In this document: piece by piece, positions 1-10,894 of the stretch
Numbering within the stretch: position 1 is the first letter of the stretch
Layout of the letters: each line of letters opens with the position of its first letter
Assembly (NCBI GenBank): GCA_965649825.1
Contig: OZ287695.1
Coordinates: forward strand, 434,001-498,000
DNA length: 64,000 nucleotides
Direction: 5' to 3'
DNA from: Penicillus capitatus
Lineage: Eukaryota > Chlorophyta
Notes under the pieces: model-generated
Database searches by the model: none
Told to the model about the DNA's origin: nothing
Seen by the model: the letters and a program-made list of their open reading frames with translations, nothing else
Program-made: the position numbers and the translations under genes

Positions 1-85
1 CCCTCTCTAATAACACGCATCGTGCATGCCTTCTGACAGCAGAATGACGAAGCGGGTAACTCCACCTCATTTCTCTCGCCTTCAG

Positions 86-3000
86 CCGAGGGAGATGCTG
101 TGCAACAGGTCGTGCTGACCATAGCGCTCTCGATGTTCAAATTGAAACGAGAATCATCGTATTGTGGATCATACATTCCCCCCACGCAAGCCGTCCTTCG
201 TTTGTCCTTTTCAGGGAGGAAACCAAGCGCCGAGAGAGAGATTTCCGTACATATGTAGCATTAGACGCCGCGGCACCGAAGAGCATGTTTGCGGTGGAGC
301 ATTGATCGACGAGCAATGGGTCCTCACAGCAGCGCATTGCCTGCACAATAACGATAATACTGGACTGGGCCATTACGCTCTCGTGCGTTGCGGCATTCAC
401 GAAATCAACGCCGACGATCCCGAGAGTGTAAGCCGCAAGGATGTGGGAGCGCAGTACCAACGGCATCGTGCGATTCTAGCTCTACCTCTCGAAGAGAGCT
501 TACTGGCACAGCAAATGGACGGGCGATGCCATGCGCGGGTATGATATTGGTCTCATTCGACTGGACAGAAAAGCGCCACTCCACCTGCCACGCATCGACA
601 AGATTGGCGTCTCGCTGCAAGTTGGCGATTACCTGACGGCCGCTGGTTGGGGGAGCACCGACAAGAAACGGACATCGAACGTCTTGCGAGTCGTCGACAA
701 GCTCATCTACGTCGGATCGCAACAATGCGCACCAGATCTTTTCACGAATCTCGGGGCGCACACCATCTGCGCTGGCTCCTTCGGACGGGATACCTGCCGC
801 GGTGAGCGTGTTCGATACTGCACGGTTTCGTCAGGACTGTCGTCTATCTCCTGTGGTGTTGAGGTGACTCGGGGAGTCCTTTGCTGCTCTCGCACCGCCC
901 AGAAGGCGATCTGACGCAAGGAGTGCCACGCAGCGATCTCATTGTCGGTGTTACGTCACTAGGTTCAAAGAACTGTGACGACGAGCGTCCTGCAGCGTAC
1001 ACGAGGGTCGCTCACTTTTGGAATTGGATAAAGGAGACGATGGAGACACAGTCTGGGGTGAGTGGACCTCCGACGGCACACCTCGTCGTTTCGCTTTCTG
1101 TCGTCAGCGATTCGGTTTTTTCGCATGGCGTCTGGCCAGAAGCCGCGATCTCTTGGCAGTCCTTCTTGTCGGAAGCTCCATTGTGCGTCGTGTTTGTAGA
1201 TGTACGATCCAGTCTACTTAGAGAAGAAAGAGGATGTCCAAGCGCTGCTCAGAATGAAGGAAGGGACCCCTCGACAGCAACTACACCTTGTGCGATGCCA
1301 TGAACAAACGTTACGTGACGCCAATCCTGTGGATAAAGGAAATGCTGAGAGCCTTTGAGAAGGACGAGAATTGGATCGTCGCAGCGGTTCTGGAGAAAGG
1401 CCTGCCGCTCGATGCGGCTTTCTACGACGACGAGCTGAATGCCGCACTTCTGGTAGAAGGATCCACGATGTTGCACTGGGCGGCGGCATTTGGCGCAATC
1501 GACAGCGCAAAGGTCCGATCGTTCTAAACATCCGAACGACGCCTTCAGTGTATGCCGTATATCGCTTAAACTCTGTGATGCTGTCAAGGTTCTGGTCGAG
1601 CACGGTGCAAACATATCTCGGGTCAACAACGAACGCCTGACGCCCTTACACATCGCGGCCGCATACGGTTCGGCGGCTATGGCAAAAGTACGACTATCGC
1701 TCCGTCGGTCCTTGGAGATCGTCGCTTGATCGACGGACATCGCGTGATACCGACATCGAGAGCACAATGCGCATTTTGCTTCTCTGAACCCACCACGAGG
1801 TCGCTTGGTATCGTTGCTCGCGGATGCTGCAGTCGCCAGCCGTTACCTCGAACTCAGCGGACGCGTGCGTGCTGTAGTTTCTTCTGAATGCTGGAGCCGA
1901 AGTGGACGTGTTTGGTGCCAATGGAGAGTCGCCACTTCTTCTTGCCTCGAAGAACGGCCACGTCGACGTTCTCAAAGTGCGTCTCGGCCAAGCGTGAAGG
2001 TCTAACCTCGACAGGGGTCTCCTGTCAGATGCTTACTAAAAAGGGTGCAAACATTGACGCGTCTGACAAAGAGAAGGAGACATCTTTGCACAAGGCGGCG
2101 AAAATAGGTCACGCCAAAATCGCACAGGCAAATGCTCAACCATTGCTCTTCGACTGTAACCAACGCATGCCTTCAAATACAGATCCTCATTGAAGCTGGG
2201 GCCTCATTGGAGTGGACGGATCGATTCGGCCAGACGCCACTGTACGAAGCAACGCTTCGCGGGAGGACCGACGTTGCAAGAGTGCGTCCGCGGCGATCGT
2301 TCACACGGACGCACGAGAACTGTCGTTCAAGGTTTTGATCGAAGCGGGTGGGGATGTGAACCGAAAACAATTAGATGCCTCGACAGCTCTACACGCGGCA
2401 GCGAAGATGGGAAACCTCGAGATTGTGAAAGTGAGCTCCGAGATGTTGAACTGCATCGAATGGAACATCTGAATTCAAGCTGCTCGTGAGTGCTCGCGTC
2501 GATGTCGATGCAAAAGATATCGATGGACGCACACCGCTGCTCGTTGCGTCGGAACATGGACAGCTGGAGGTCGCCAAGGTAAAAAACGCCGCCTTCCACA
2601 TAACCTGCCTTTACTTCCAAAACGGCCAGGTTCTTGTCGATCTCGGTGCCGACGTCGAAGCATCGGACGCTATTGGATGGACACCTCTGCTCGTAGCATC
2701 GGAGATTGGGCGATTTGAACTGATGAAGGCGAGGGACAAAGTGCCGTGCGATCGCGATTCGAGGTTCGATGCTGTAGCTGCTCGCCCGCGAGAATGCCGA
2801 CAAAGAAGCCAAGAGCATTGCCGGGTGGACTCCTCTACTTGTCGCCGCCTGGAACGCAGACAGTGCCTCCTCAACGGCAAGCCCACAAGCGAGACCACGT
2901 GCGTCTTAGTGGAGACATGGCTTTAGTGGCTGATCGAAGAAGGAGCTGACGTCAACAGTGGCGATCGATCGGGAAAGACACCACTGCATGCCGCGGCAGA

Positions 3001-4566
3001 GAGAGGCAGCGTTGTAATCTTACGGGTGAGTGATGGTAACAGTGCCACCCCGCCAATCGCCTTTGGTTTGTGCCATGACCAGAAACTCATCAGAGCTGGA
3101 GCCGAGATTGCCGCCGCCGATGACCAGGGGAACACTCCGCTGCACGACGCATCTCTCAACGGGAAGAGCCAACTCGTCCAGGTAGGGTCGGATGCATTCG
3201 CAGTCTCGAAATCCAACGAGTGCCGAAGGTCCTTCTCGATCTCGGAGCGCACATAGACGCTGCCAATGACGCAGGCGACGTGCCGTTGCACGAAGCTTGT
3301 CGAGCAGGACATGGAGAAACCGTAAAGGTGCGCCGTTTGGCCTCGGGTCCATACTGGACAGACGACTTCGCAGATCTTACTCGCCGACGGCGCGTCCGTC
3401 AACATTCGAGGGCACAATGGAGAGACGCCGTTGTACAAAGCTGTCGTCAGCAAACATGTCAGCGTCGTGAAAGTGAGCCAGCCCCTCGTGATGTCCGTCT
3501 GCCCAGGCCGCTTTCGATTACTAGATTCTCGTCGCAGCCGACGAGGCAGACGTCAATGCCATGACAGACAGTGGCTGGACCGCCATTCGTCACGCCTCCC
3601 GCTATGGGTACGACGAGATTGTGAACGTGAGGGAGAAAAAAAGATGTCCTCAACGATACTAACATGGTGTTCGGTTTGCAGGTTCTCCTGCAGAATAAGG
3701 CCGACATCGATAGGGCTCCGGAAAATGGTTGGAATCCTCTGCTCGAAGCTTCGCGACACGGGCACACGATCATCGTCGAGGCATGGCTCAATGCGTGTCT
3801 GTTCTTTCTGCAGCAGAGGATGTGCTGTGCAGACGCTTCTGGCAGCCGGTGCCAGAACGGACGCTGAGCATGATGAGAGATGGACGGCTCTTCACGAAGC
3901 GGCACGGGCCGGGCACTTCAAAATTGCAGAGGTCGGTCTTCGCCACGGGGATGTCGTTGCGCATACTGTCTGACAGGATCTGCTTCGCTACGGTGCCAAC
4001 ATCGACGCTGTTTCGGAAACGGGATGGACCCCTCTCCGCGAGGCGGCGCGTCATGGACAAGCGCAGATCGTGATGGTAGATGTCACCGATGTGCCTGACG
4101 CATATCCGTGGTGTATTCTTTACGATAGGCGCTCTTAGAGGCGGGAGCAAAGACGAATGCGGCAGAGAACAGTGCTTGCTGGACTCCTCTCCACGAGGCG
4201 GCGCGGCACGGACACGATATGGTCGTAGAGGTATGCGCACACCGAGCTGCCTCGCATTTCTTGAATCTGGCCGATCCCGTCTGTCAGAGTCTGCTAGAGG
4301 CAGGGGCCGATGTACACGCTGTTTTGAAGAACGGAATGACGGCGCTGCATCTGGCAGTGGAGAATGGACATCTGCGTTGCGCTCGGGTAAGTCATTCGAT
4401 GGCTCCTGAGTCTGAGAGTGTGATCTAGGCGCTTGTCACTGGCGGGGCGTCCAAGTCCGTGAGGAATAAAGAAGGCAGATTGCCGCTGCATCTCACATGT
4501 ATCTCGGACTACGCGGAGTGCTCGAGAGAGACGCGCTTTCAGCTTATCGATCTACTCATTCTTTAA
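86..4566 (+). CDS. Trypsin-like serine protease fused to about 20 ankyrin repeats (copy 1)
   Basis: Secreted-type S1 protease followed by a long ankyrin array. Exons 86-158, 215-442, 480-801, 864-1057, 1200-1289 and 1339-1512 join in frame. They give an activation site (RIIGG, split by an intron), LTAAHC with the catalytic His, YDIGLIRL with the Asp, and DTCRGDSGSP with the Ser; the Asp six residues before that Ser predicts cleavage after Lys/Arg. A linker shared with the gene at 10895-13902 leads into about 20 ankyrin repeats from 1453 to the TAA at 4564-4566. Most repeats are one 33-codon exon of the TPLHxAAxxGH type ending in Lys just before a GT donor. The last exon carries a divergent cap ending QLIDLLIL. 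The 5' exon with the signal peptide is unresolved and may lie partly outside the window. The fusion is unusual because ankyrin repeats are normally intracellular. Confidence 0.85.
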
Positions 4567-4809
4567 CGGTCAACTTCGACGCTCTGCAGTTCTGAAGGTA
4601 CCACATGACAATCTTTTGCACGGTGTATCGACTTCATGTCACATCATTCTCTGCGAAACACTACCAGAATTTTTCTCGCAGAAGAATAATCATTACACGT
4701 TGTGTCGATATGAACATCTAATGATTGATCCTAAGTTTTGCCAATGTAACGGCACGTGTCCATTAACGCTACATCGTTGTGTCGCGCGAGAGTCATCTAC
4801 CGTCTGTCT
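4567..4809. other. Intergenic, no gene recognised
   Basis: Nothing coding is supported here. One exact copy of the recurrent 10-mer (ATGATGTGAC, read on the minus strand) lies at 4638-4647. Confidence 0.4.
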
Positions 4810-4872
4810 CATTGACGCAAATCGTTTGTTATTTTCGCCTTCACAGAGCTCTTCCTCGATCAACACAACAAC

Positions 4873-5381
4873 ATGGCACGCCGTCGCGGTAACGACTTCC
4901 AAAGCAGCGTCAAAGTCGACAAGGTGTGTTCGCGTGCTAAGGAGGTTCGCGTCCTTCCGGACGACGAGGTTTCTCAAGCAGCGCTTCCAAGTCACCGCCA
5001 CCGACGCCCACTGCACGTAAGACCTCCCACCGACTATCCAAACCCCCCTCCCTTAACATCCTTTGTGTTCCAGGCGCTCCACCTCCACAGCAGAGCCAGG
5101 GAGGAGGTCTCTTCTCGAGCCTGGCCGGAACCGTGATGACGGGAGCCGCTCTGGGAACCGGAAGCGCATTCGCCCACCGCGCCGTCGACGGGCTCATGGG
5201 TGGCCGCGGAGAGGCCGCTCCGCAGGAGGCCGCTGCCCCTGCGGCGTCCCAGTCCGTCGTCGCCTGCCACCACCAGTCCAAGGCCTTCGCCGACTGTGTC
5301 TCGGCGAACAACGGAGACATCGCCGCCTGCCAGTTCTACTTCGACATGCTTCAGCAGTGCAAGATGCAGACGCAGATGTGA
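4873..5381 (+). CDS. CHCHD2/CHCHD10-like twin CX9C mitochondrial protein (copy A)
   Basis: Exons 4873-4888, 4942-5016 and 5074-5381 encode 132 residues. The basic Ser/Pro-rich N-terminus (MARRRGGSRPSGRR) is a plausible mitochondrial targeting segment, followed by a Pro/Gln stretch and a Gly/Ala hydrophobic segment (GTVMTGAALGTGSAFAHRAV) as in the CHCHD2/10 family. The C-terminus has two CX9C motifs: Cys-HHQSKAFAD-Cys and Cys-QFYFDMLQQ-Cys. Family members enter the intermembrane space by Mia40-dependent oxidation and affect respiratory-chain and cristae function. Intron 1 starts GTAACG and ends AAG. The protein differs at three residues from the copy at 22360-22867. Both copies are intact, so both may be expressed. 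Confidence 0.88.
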
Positions 5382-5392
5382 ACCAAACGCAT

Positions 5393-5545
5393 TCGTTTGT
5401 TTACTATTACAGCATCAGCAGGATTAGGGATGTCCATCCTGTAAACGGACGGTAGCTTTTCCTTACCTGTCACATCGTCACACTGTTCCCACAAGGACCC
5501 CGTTCGCTCGTACTCGCGCACCACATTCCTGGCGATATTACTTGT
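5393..5545 (-). pseudogene. Truncated 3' end of glucosidase I, left by the duplication
   Basis: On the minus strand, VVREYERTGSLWEQCDDVTG matches the C-terminal end of the intact glucosidase gene at 22893-25580. The frame then shifts relative to the parent, and upstream of about 5545 the homology stops. Only the last few dozen codons were copied, so this is a non-functional passenger next to the duplicated CHCHD2-like gene. Confidence 0.8.
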
Positions 5546-7300
5546 TAGTTGTAAAACGTTTTCTTCAACCGTATTTTTATCGATTGAAAGTCCTTCTCGT
5601 GTAATTGCGGCGGAAACTATAAGTGCAAAGGATCTCCAACACATTCGATTGTTCAAATGATGTAGCGTCAAGATGGTGCGATTAACTTTAGACATTCCAA
5701 AAAACTTCTCAGGCTCCATTGTTCGTAAACGAACGGATAGAAGTGTCGACAGGATGGACAAAATGAGCCGACGAGATTTGATGGGACTGGTTCGCAGATG
5801 GGGACGCCGGCGAATTCTGTGATCTGTCTGATCATAGAGTTCTGTTTGATAGTTGTGTGATGTTTGTCCATGATCTGTTCCCGGTTCACGGTCGTACTTC
5901 TGATCATTGTTCTGGTATCTATTTCTGTTATCTGCTGGTACGTCTTTGCATGTTGCACGATTGTCATGAGCATCGTGATGTATATAGGCAGTTGGATCAG
6001 ACATATCCCCTAATTCTTGTCTACAGGCTTGACGACCCACTGTTCAGAGTTTTTTATGTTCCTGATTGCCTTCTGGACGTGTTTCTGCTCTTCCGTTAAT
6101 CTGCCCACCAGTTGATTCTGTTATTGAGGCGGTGACGAACGGGAGGCTCTCTGTATCAGTTGGGTCACATCGGGACTGTCTTCTTCTGTAGGGTCATCCG
6201 TGCAAGAGTCACTGGACGTCTTTCACATGAACCTTTGAGCTCTCCGGGGACCCTTTTCTCTGGCTCCCGTGCGAGTTGACTCACCTGTCTTTTCACTGCA
6301 GGGGATTTAAGGGGGCGGTGTGCACCATAGGCATGTCTGTAAGAAAGAACGATCTCTGCGACGATCGAAAGGTCAACCTGGCCCAGGACGATATCGAACA
6401 CGATTTTCCGCGCGCGTTGGTTCCCTACTCGCCACTCTACCCCACCTTCCAGGAGCGCTTGAACAATGTTCGGAGAGGGGAGCAAGTAGAACTCCTGCGA
6501 CGAGCCGACGATCACGTCGTGCATAACTTTGTGTTGTACGGCTCAAGACGCAGTTCGGAAGATACGAGTGTGGATTTGGTAACACTAGGCCCAGACGACT
6601 TGATCACACCAGTCCCACCAGATTCGGAGGTTCTCGAAGAACGTCCCACGGATAACGGTGAAGACCACGACAACGGGAGTACCGACAAGAAGTTCGTTTT
6701 GAAGTCCACGGAAGAGCAAGGCGAAAACGGTTTCGTTTTATGCTTCGCATGTTTGCACGTTGTCAGTGGACAGCTGTCCACCTTTGCGCAACTGCCACGA
6801 AGACGCGTTAAGGTGACGTTTGTTTACATTTGACGCGAATATATTCCGAACGCAAGAACGTTACAACAGTCTCTGTTACCGATAAGCCTTCGTCGTATTC
6901 GCATCGTTCGTCGATAACGCGACAACGTGGTCGTGATGGCGTAAAACGCGACTCATCTTTGTTCCACGGCTGAGCGCGTTGATGCTTACCACTACACAAA
7001 TTCCGCCTAAGAAGTGACGTCGAAGAACAGCGTCATACGTTGCGCTTGTTCGCACATATAGACGTGACGGCGTGAAACGCGTCTCGTCTCTGCGATTCCA
7101 CAACGAGAACGCTTTTAACCGCCTATTCGACATACATCCACAACAGAAGTCAGAATAAAGACACTGCTAACCTTATTAGGCTTGAAGAAATCGTCTTAAG
7201 AGTCCGCGTTGCGCTCGCGCTGACGCGCAAAGACGGACGGAGAAACGAGAGATGAGCGAACGCGAATGCTACAGGTGAACGTGTACAGTCAGTTATATAC
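5546..7300. other. Non-coding or eroded mobile DNA; one open frame of unknown nature
   Basis: No conserved gene is recognised. A plus-strand frame at 6333-6833 (166 codons from ATG) is rich in charged residues and matches nothing I know; it could be a relic of a mobile element. From about 6900 to 7135 two diverged copies of a roughly 150-bp unit follow each other: each contains a CGT(A/G)AAACGCG stretch followed about 20 bases later by a TTCCAC segment. Confidence 0.4.
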
Positions 7301-7309
7301 CCGAGGCAA

Positions 7310-7359
7310 CCCGCGGACGGACGTCACGTCGCGAAACTGCGACGTGTCCGGTCCGCGGG
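7310..7359. repeat. Strong GC-rich hairpin
   Basis: An inverted repeat: CCCGCGGAC in the left arm pairs with GTCCGCGGG in the right arm, and ACGTCGC with GCGACGT next to a short GAAACT loop. The whole stem is about 20 bp with small internal mismatches. It sits in mobile-element-like DNA, so a transposon internal structure is the simplest reading. Confidence 0.6.
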
Positions 7360-7794
7360 CTGAAAACCATGCAGATACCCCAACAGGCTCGTTATGTTAC
7401 AGTGTGAAAGATTGTCTCTCTCTGTTTCCACACACGCGTGAACAACTTTTAACCGCCTTCTAATTTACAGCCGAGAAGTTCACAGTCGAGAGGATTCGGC
7501 TGTGCTACGTTTGACGCAAGAGGACCATGACGAAGCACCGCTCAACTATATCCGATTTCATCGGGAAACGGCGATGGGGTACACTTCTTCAAACAACAGG
7601 AGACTTGTCGACCCAGCGAAAATCATCTAAGCCGTTTACGCCGACAAGGGCTGTTTATAGGCGCTCTACAGGGTGTTACTAAGGCCGGAGAAAGTGGACG
7701 GAAGATACGAGGTTAGATCGCTGATTCGTCGATATGAAGATCGCGTTATCTTTCTATCCTCGAGTCGCTGATTCAAACTCCTGCTTCAAGAGCC

Positions 7795-8239
7795 AAACGC
7801 AACGGTGACAGATAGCTCAGTTGATGAGACGGAAGAGCCAGACTTCGACAATTACCAACCTGATAGCGATGAACACGAAGAAACCACAATTAAAGTGTAG
7901 CGAGAGTGCAAGAGATTCCGACGAAGTCAAGAAATACCACGTGATGAGTGCCCATTGATATGGTTCGAGACCTACAGGCAATTATTTTCATCTCTGGCAT
8001 GTTGTTTCATGTAAGTTTTGTCAACCGGCATGTCACAAATCTCAATGGAGCGCTTGTTTTCTGTTTCTGGGCTGTTGACTGCAAATAGACGAAACCGTTT
8101 AGAGATAGAGCATCTCGATGACATAGTCAGAATCAACCGAAGAGATGAATTGTTTCAACGGAGGGCAGGTGATGTGGAGAAAAACCTTGACGAAGAAACA
8201 ACACTGGCGGCAGAGATGGACGAGGAAACAGATTTTTGA
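7795..8239 (+). mobile_element. Eroded hAT-family transposase, C-terminal dimerisation region
   Basis: Two open stretches read as the end of a hAT transposase. The first (about 7795-7900) is acidic. The second includes DECPLIWFETYRQLFSSLAC, an in-frame TAA, then MERLFSVSGLLTANRRNRLE, which matches the hAT C-terminal signature (ERxFSxxGxxxxxxRNRL). The in-frame stops, and the absence of a recognisable catalytic N-terminal region in the preceding 2 kb, mean this copy is dead. Terminal inverted repeats and target-site duplication were not found by eye. Confidence 0.75.
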
Positions 8240-9756
8240 ACAACCCCAAGAGAAAGGGACAGGTTCTTCGTGACAGTGTTTTCTGTTGTTTTTTGATCGC
8301 GAACATGTGGTGCACTTAGCTTGCCGCAACGAACCGACTCTTACAATCGAGAAAAGAGTCATGTTTCATTCATGAGCCGATAGAAGATAATTGAGAACCG
8401 AGGACGTTAAACATAGTGAGAGGTCTGACAATCGAAACCTATGCTGGACGAGCATAAGAAAAGGACGCATCATTATGACCAACGACGAGATTAGGACTTG
8501 AGATCCGCTGACACCCAAACCAGTTCTTCGGCTAGTTGACAGGAACCGGATAGTGGAACAAATTATCAAGTATTGCGTGCCGAGAATTACACTTTACATC
8601 CGCCATTGATGCCTTACTAGCATAATCAGACATCATGCGCAAGACGTGAAACGAGGTTTACGAGATTCCGCGTTGCGCAAGAAATTGAGGGAAGCAATTG
8701 AACAAAAACCGAGAAGCGGATTCAAATCCGCGATCCGCCCAACACAGGTCAAGTTCCTCTCGTCAGGCACTAAGCAGATACTTTATTCCTTGCCTGTTGT
8801 GTTTGCTCTTCTGACCCAAAGCATACAAGTATCGTTCCGCCGAAGTGGGATACGAATAACGACTGTGGATTACAACGAGGCAGAAACAATGAAAGAGTCG
8901 AGTTTAAGAACTTCGATATTGTTGTGAACCGGAAGGGGGCAGCTGTCCTGATGAAGTGACAGCGAAGGTAATCGTTGTCCCTCGACACGTAGGAAACTCA
9001 TAAGTAGATCTGGTTTTGGGCAATAGCCGTCTTATAGAAGCGGTACTGGAGAGAGGGAGTTCACACTTGTATCAACCTACCATGGCAGCGGCAGTGTGAT
9101 GTGTAAAATTTCAAATCACCATCAAAGGGCAGGCTGTTTATCTGAAAGCTCTGGCTGTTAAGACTGCTTCTGTTTCGTGTCTGTGTGTTTTTGTGTCTTT
9201 ATCTGTGTACGTAAGCGGATACTGATGGTAGAGAGATTGGCCGCATCTTCCGAGAGACAGATTCCTCGTTCCAATAAATGGTAATGGTTGAAGTTCTTTC
9301 TGTGTCACTCCCCACTTTTTTTAGACGTGTCTGCTTGTCTAAAAGGGATTTCGATGCTCTTCAGAATTCATGACACTTTAGCCTTCTTGATTCATTTTTA
9401 ACTTCGAGGAATGCTTGATCTAGAAGGGAATGATTCCAAAGCCGAGTAAGTGAGACACACATTTCAGTATGTAAACTTAGATACTACTACCTGGGTTTTT
9501 GACATGTGGCAGGCAGATTGCATTGTTTTCTTGGATGGGGTGTCTAACGCATTCACTCCATTACGTTCTTCCTCGTCTCTGAGAAAACGCTTTGTGTCTA
9601 TGAAAGTCTACTGTTCAATTGCACTATTCTCGACCATCTACATATCAAAGCAGATAATGCAAATACCGCGTCGACCGCATTATCGAATGACATTCACACA
9701 CAGGGCCACAGTCACTGGGGTTCCTCCCCGTTGGTCACAAATAGAATAGTGGACGC
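8240..9756. other. No gene recognised; probable old mobile-element sequence
   Basis: Only short frames with unremarkable composition occur between the hAT remnant and the retrotransposon remnant. The frame at 8646-8927 is basic and matches nothing I know. Confidence 0.35.
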
Positions 9757-10491
9757 GTGCATCTTACCAGCATGCCTTTATGGGGCCACTCACTACCTTT
9801 GGCCCGATCTCCCGAGGTCGCTCCTCGCGTCTACAGATCCTCCGCTCCATCTACCGGACTGGAAGCATCCACATCACTGGAGCACATCGCAACGCCCACT
9901 CGCTTGATATTGCCTCTAGCTGGACTTAAGCCACCAGAAGTGGACATTCTGGACCGGCTCACAAGATCTCGCTTTCTCCGGAGACTGACCCTTCGCACCA
10001 CAAAGAACAAGGCCACACACAGCACGCCAGCGGCGCACCGTGCAGCTGTTAATGAACGCATCGCCACTCAGGACTGGATACCGGAAGATATATAACGGCT
10101 ACTTCACGAAGATATTACGCAAGGAAGACATAGTTTCCTGGTCCAAGCTGCCCGGAAAGCCTATCTCACGACACTCGTCTGTGACATCTGGCATGAAGAC
10201 CCCAACGGGCAGGCCCTGAAGAAGACCGGCTGGACGATGATTGCGAAGCTCGAACAATCATGGTGGAAACACTTCTCACGACCCAGTGTCACGAGGCTCA
10301 GTCGATTCCTCTCAGGGCACTTCCCCATGAGAACTTACCTAGCACGTTTCAACTGCCTAGATGAAGACACTTCATTACAATGCCGATTCGGCTGCAACAA
10401 CGCAGAATCAAGAGAACACCTTCTCAGCTGCCCGTACCTCGCACAACTGAGAAAAGGGTCCATCGTAATTGACGTTTTCCTCAATGTTTGA
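9757..10491 (+). mobile_element. Non-LTR retrotransposon remnant (region after the reverse transcriptase)
   Basis: Reading through one stop near 10093, the frame carries Leu/Arg-rich helices followed by WWKHFSRPSVTRLSRFLSGH and a Cys/His cluster, CRFGCNNAESREHLLSCP. That arrangement is typical of the RNase H-distal, zinc-binding region at the 3' end of non-LTR retrotransposon ORF2 proteins. No reverse transcriptase core is visible, so this is a 5'-truncated, decayed copy, which is usual for such elements. Sequence to about 10830 shows no gene. Confidence 0.6.
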
Positions 10492-10894
10492 CGCTGCCCT
10501 ATCTTTTCCAACTAGACGGCTTTTTAGCAGCCACCCATATTACATGAATCCGGTCATTGTATGGGCTAAACGAACCATGGGATATACCTTTGTGCGAAAC
10601 CCCCATGTAAAGCCATTCTTAATAATTCACACACAGGGACAGACTTGTGTCGACAATCCTAATCTCTTCATGCGCACACTGTCAAGGAAGAGCGTCAGTA
10701 ACAACGAGATTGATTAAGGCAAACCGCCAACAAAGCAGTCTACAAACGCGTCTAGGGCGTACTTCCTTCCACAAACACCTTGCCAAGAGTTGTTTATAAT
10801 AGAGGATTTTATGTTGTCGTCAACGTCACATCACACTGAGTGTTTTGGTTGACGATGCACAAGGAAAAAAAGAACGCTGTCGATAGGCATCTGC

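Larger units (their letters stand above)
4810..5545 (+). repeat. Segmental duplication, copy A (partner 22297-23023)
   Basis: Direct duplicate of the block at about 22297-23023. It includes about 60 bp of upstream sequence starting near TCATTGACGCAAATCG, the whole three-exon CHCHD2-like gene, and the start of the convergent glucosidase 3' end. Outside these limits the sequences diverge abruptly. Coding exons differ at only a few positions, while introns and the glucosidase remnant have diverged more. The glucosidase is whole only at the 22 kb site, so that is the likely source. Confidence 0.85.

Noticed and set aside
430-870. Frameshifts in the first trypsin gene, suggesting a pseudogene
   Set aside because: Introns 443-479 and 802-863 with GT-AG ends restore a perfect S1 domain; the second matches an intron in the paralogue.
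8700-8745. tRNA-like T-arm (GCGGATTCAAATCCGC)
   Set aside because: The stem leaves a loop of 4, 6 or 8 nt depending on pairing, not the 7 of a T-arm; no acceptor stem or anticodon arm is found around it.
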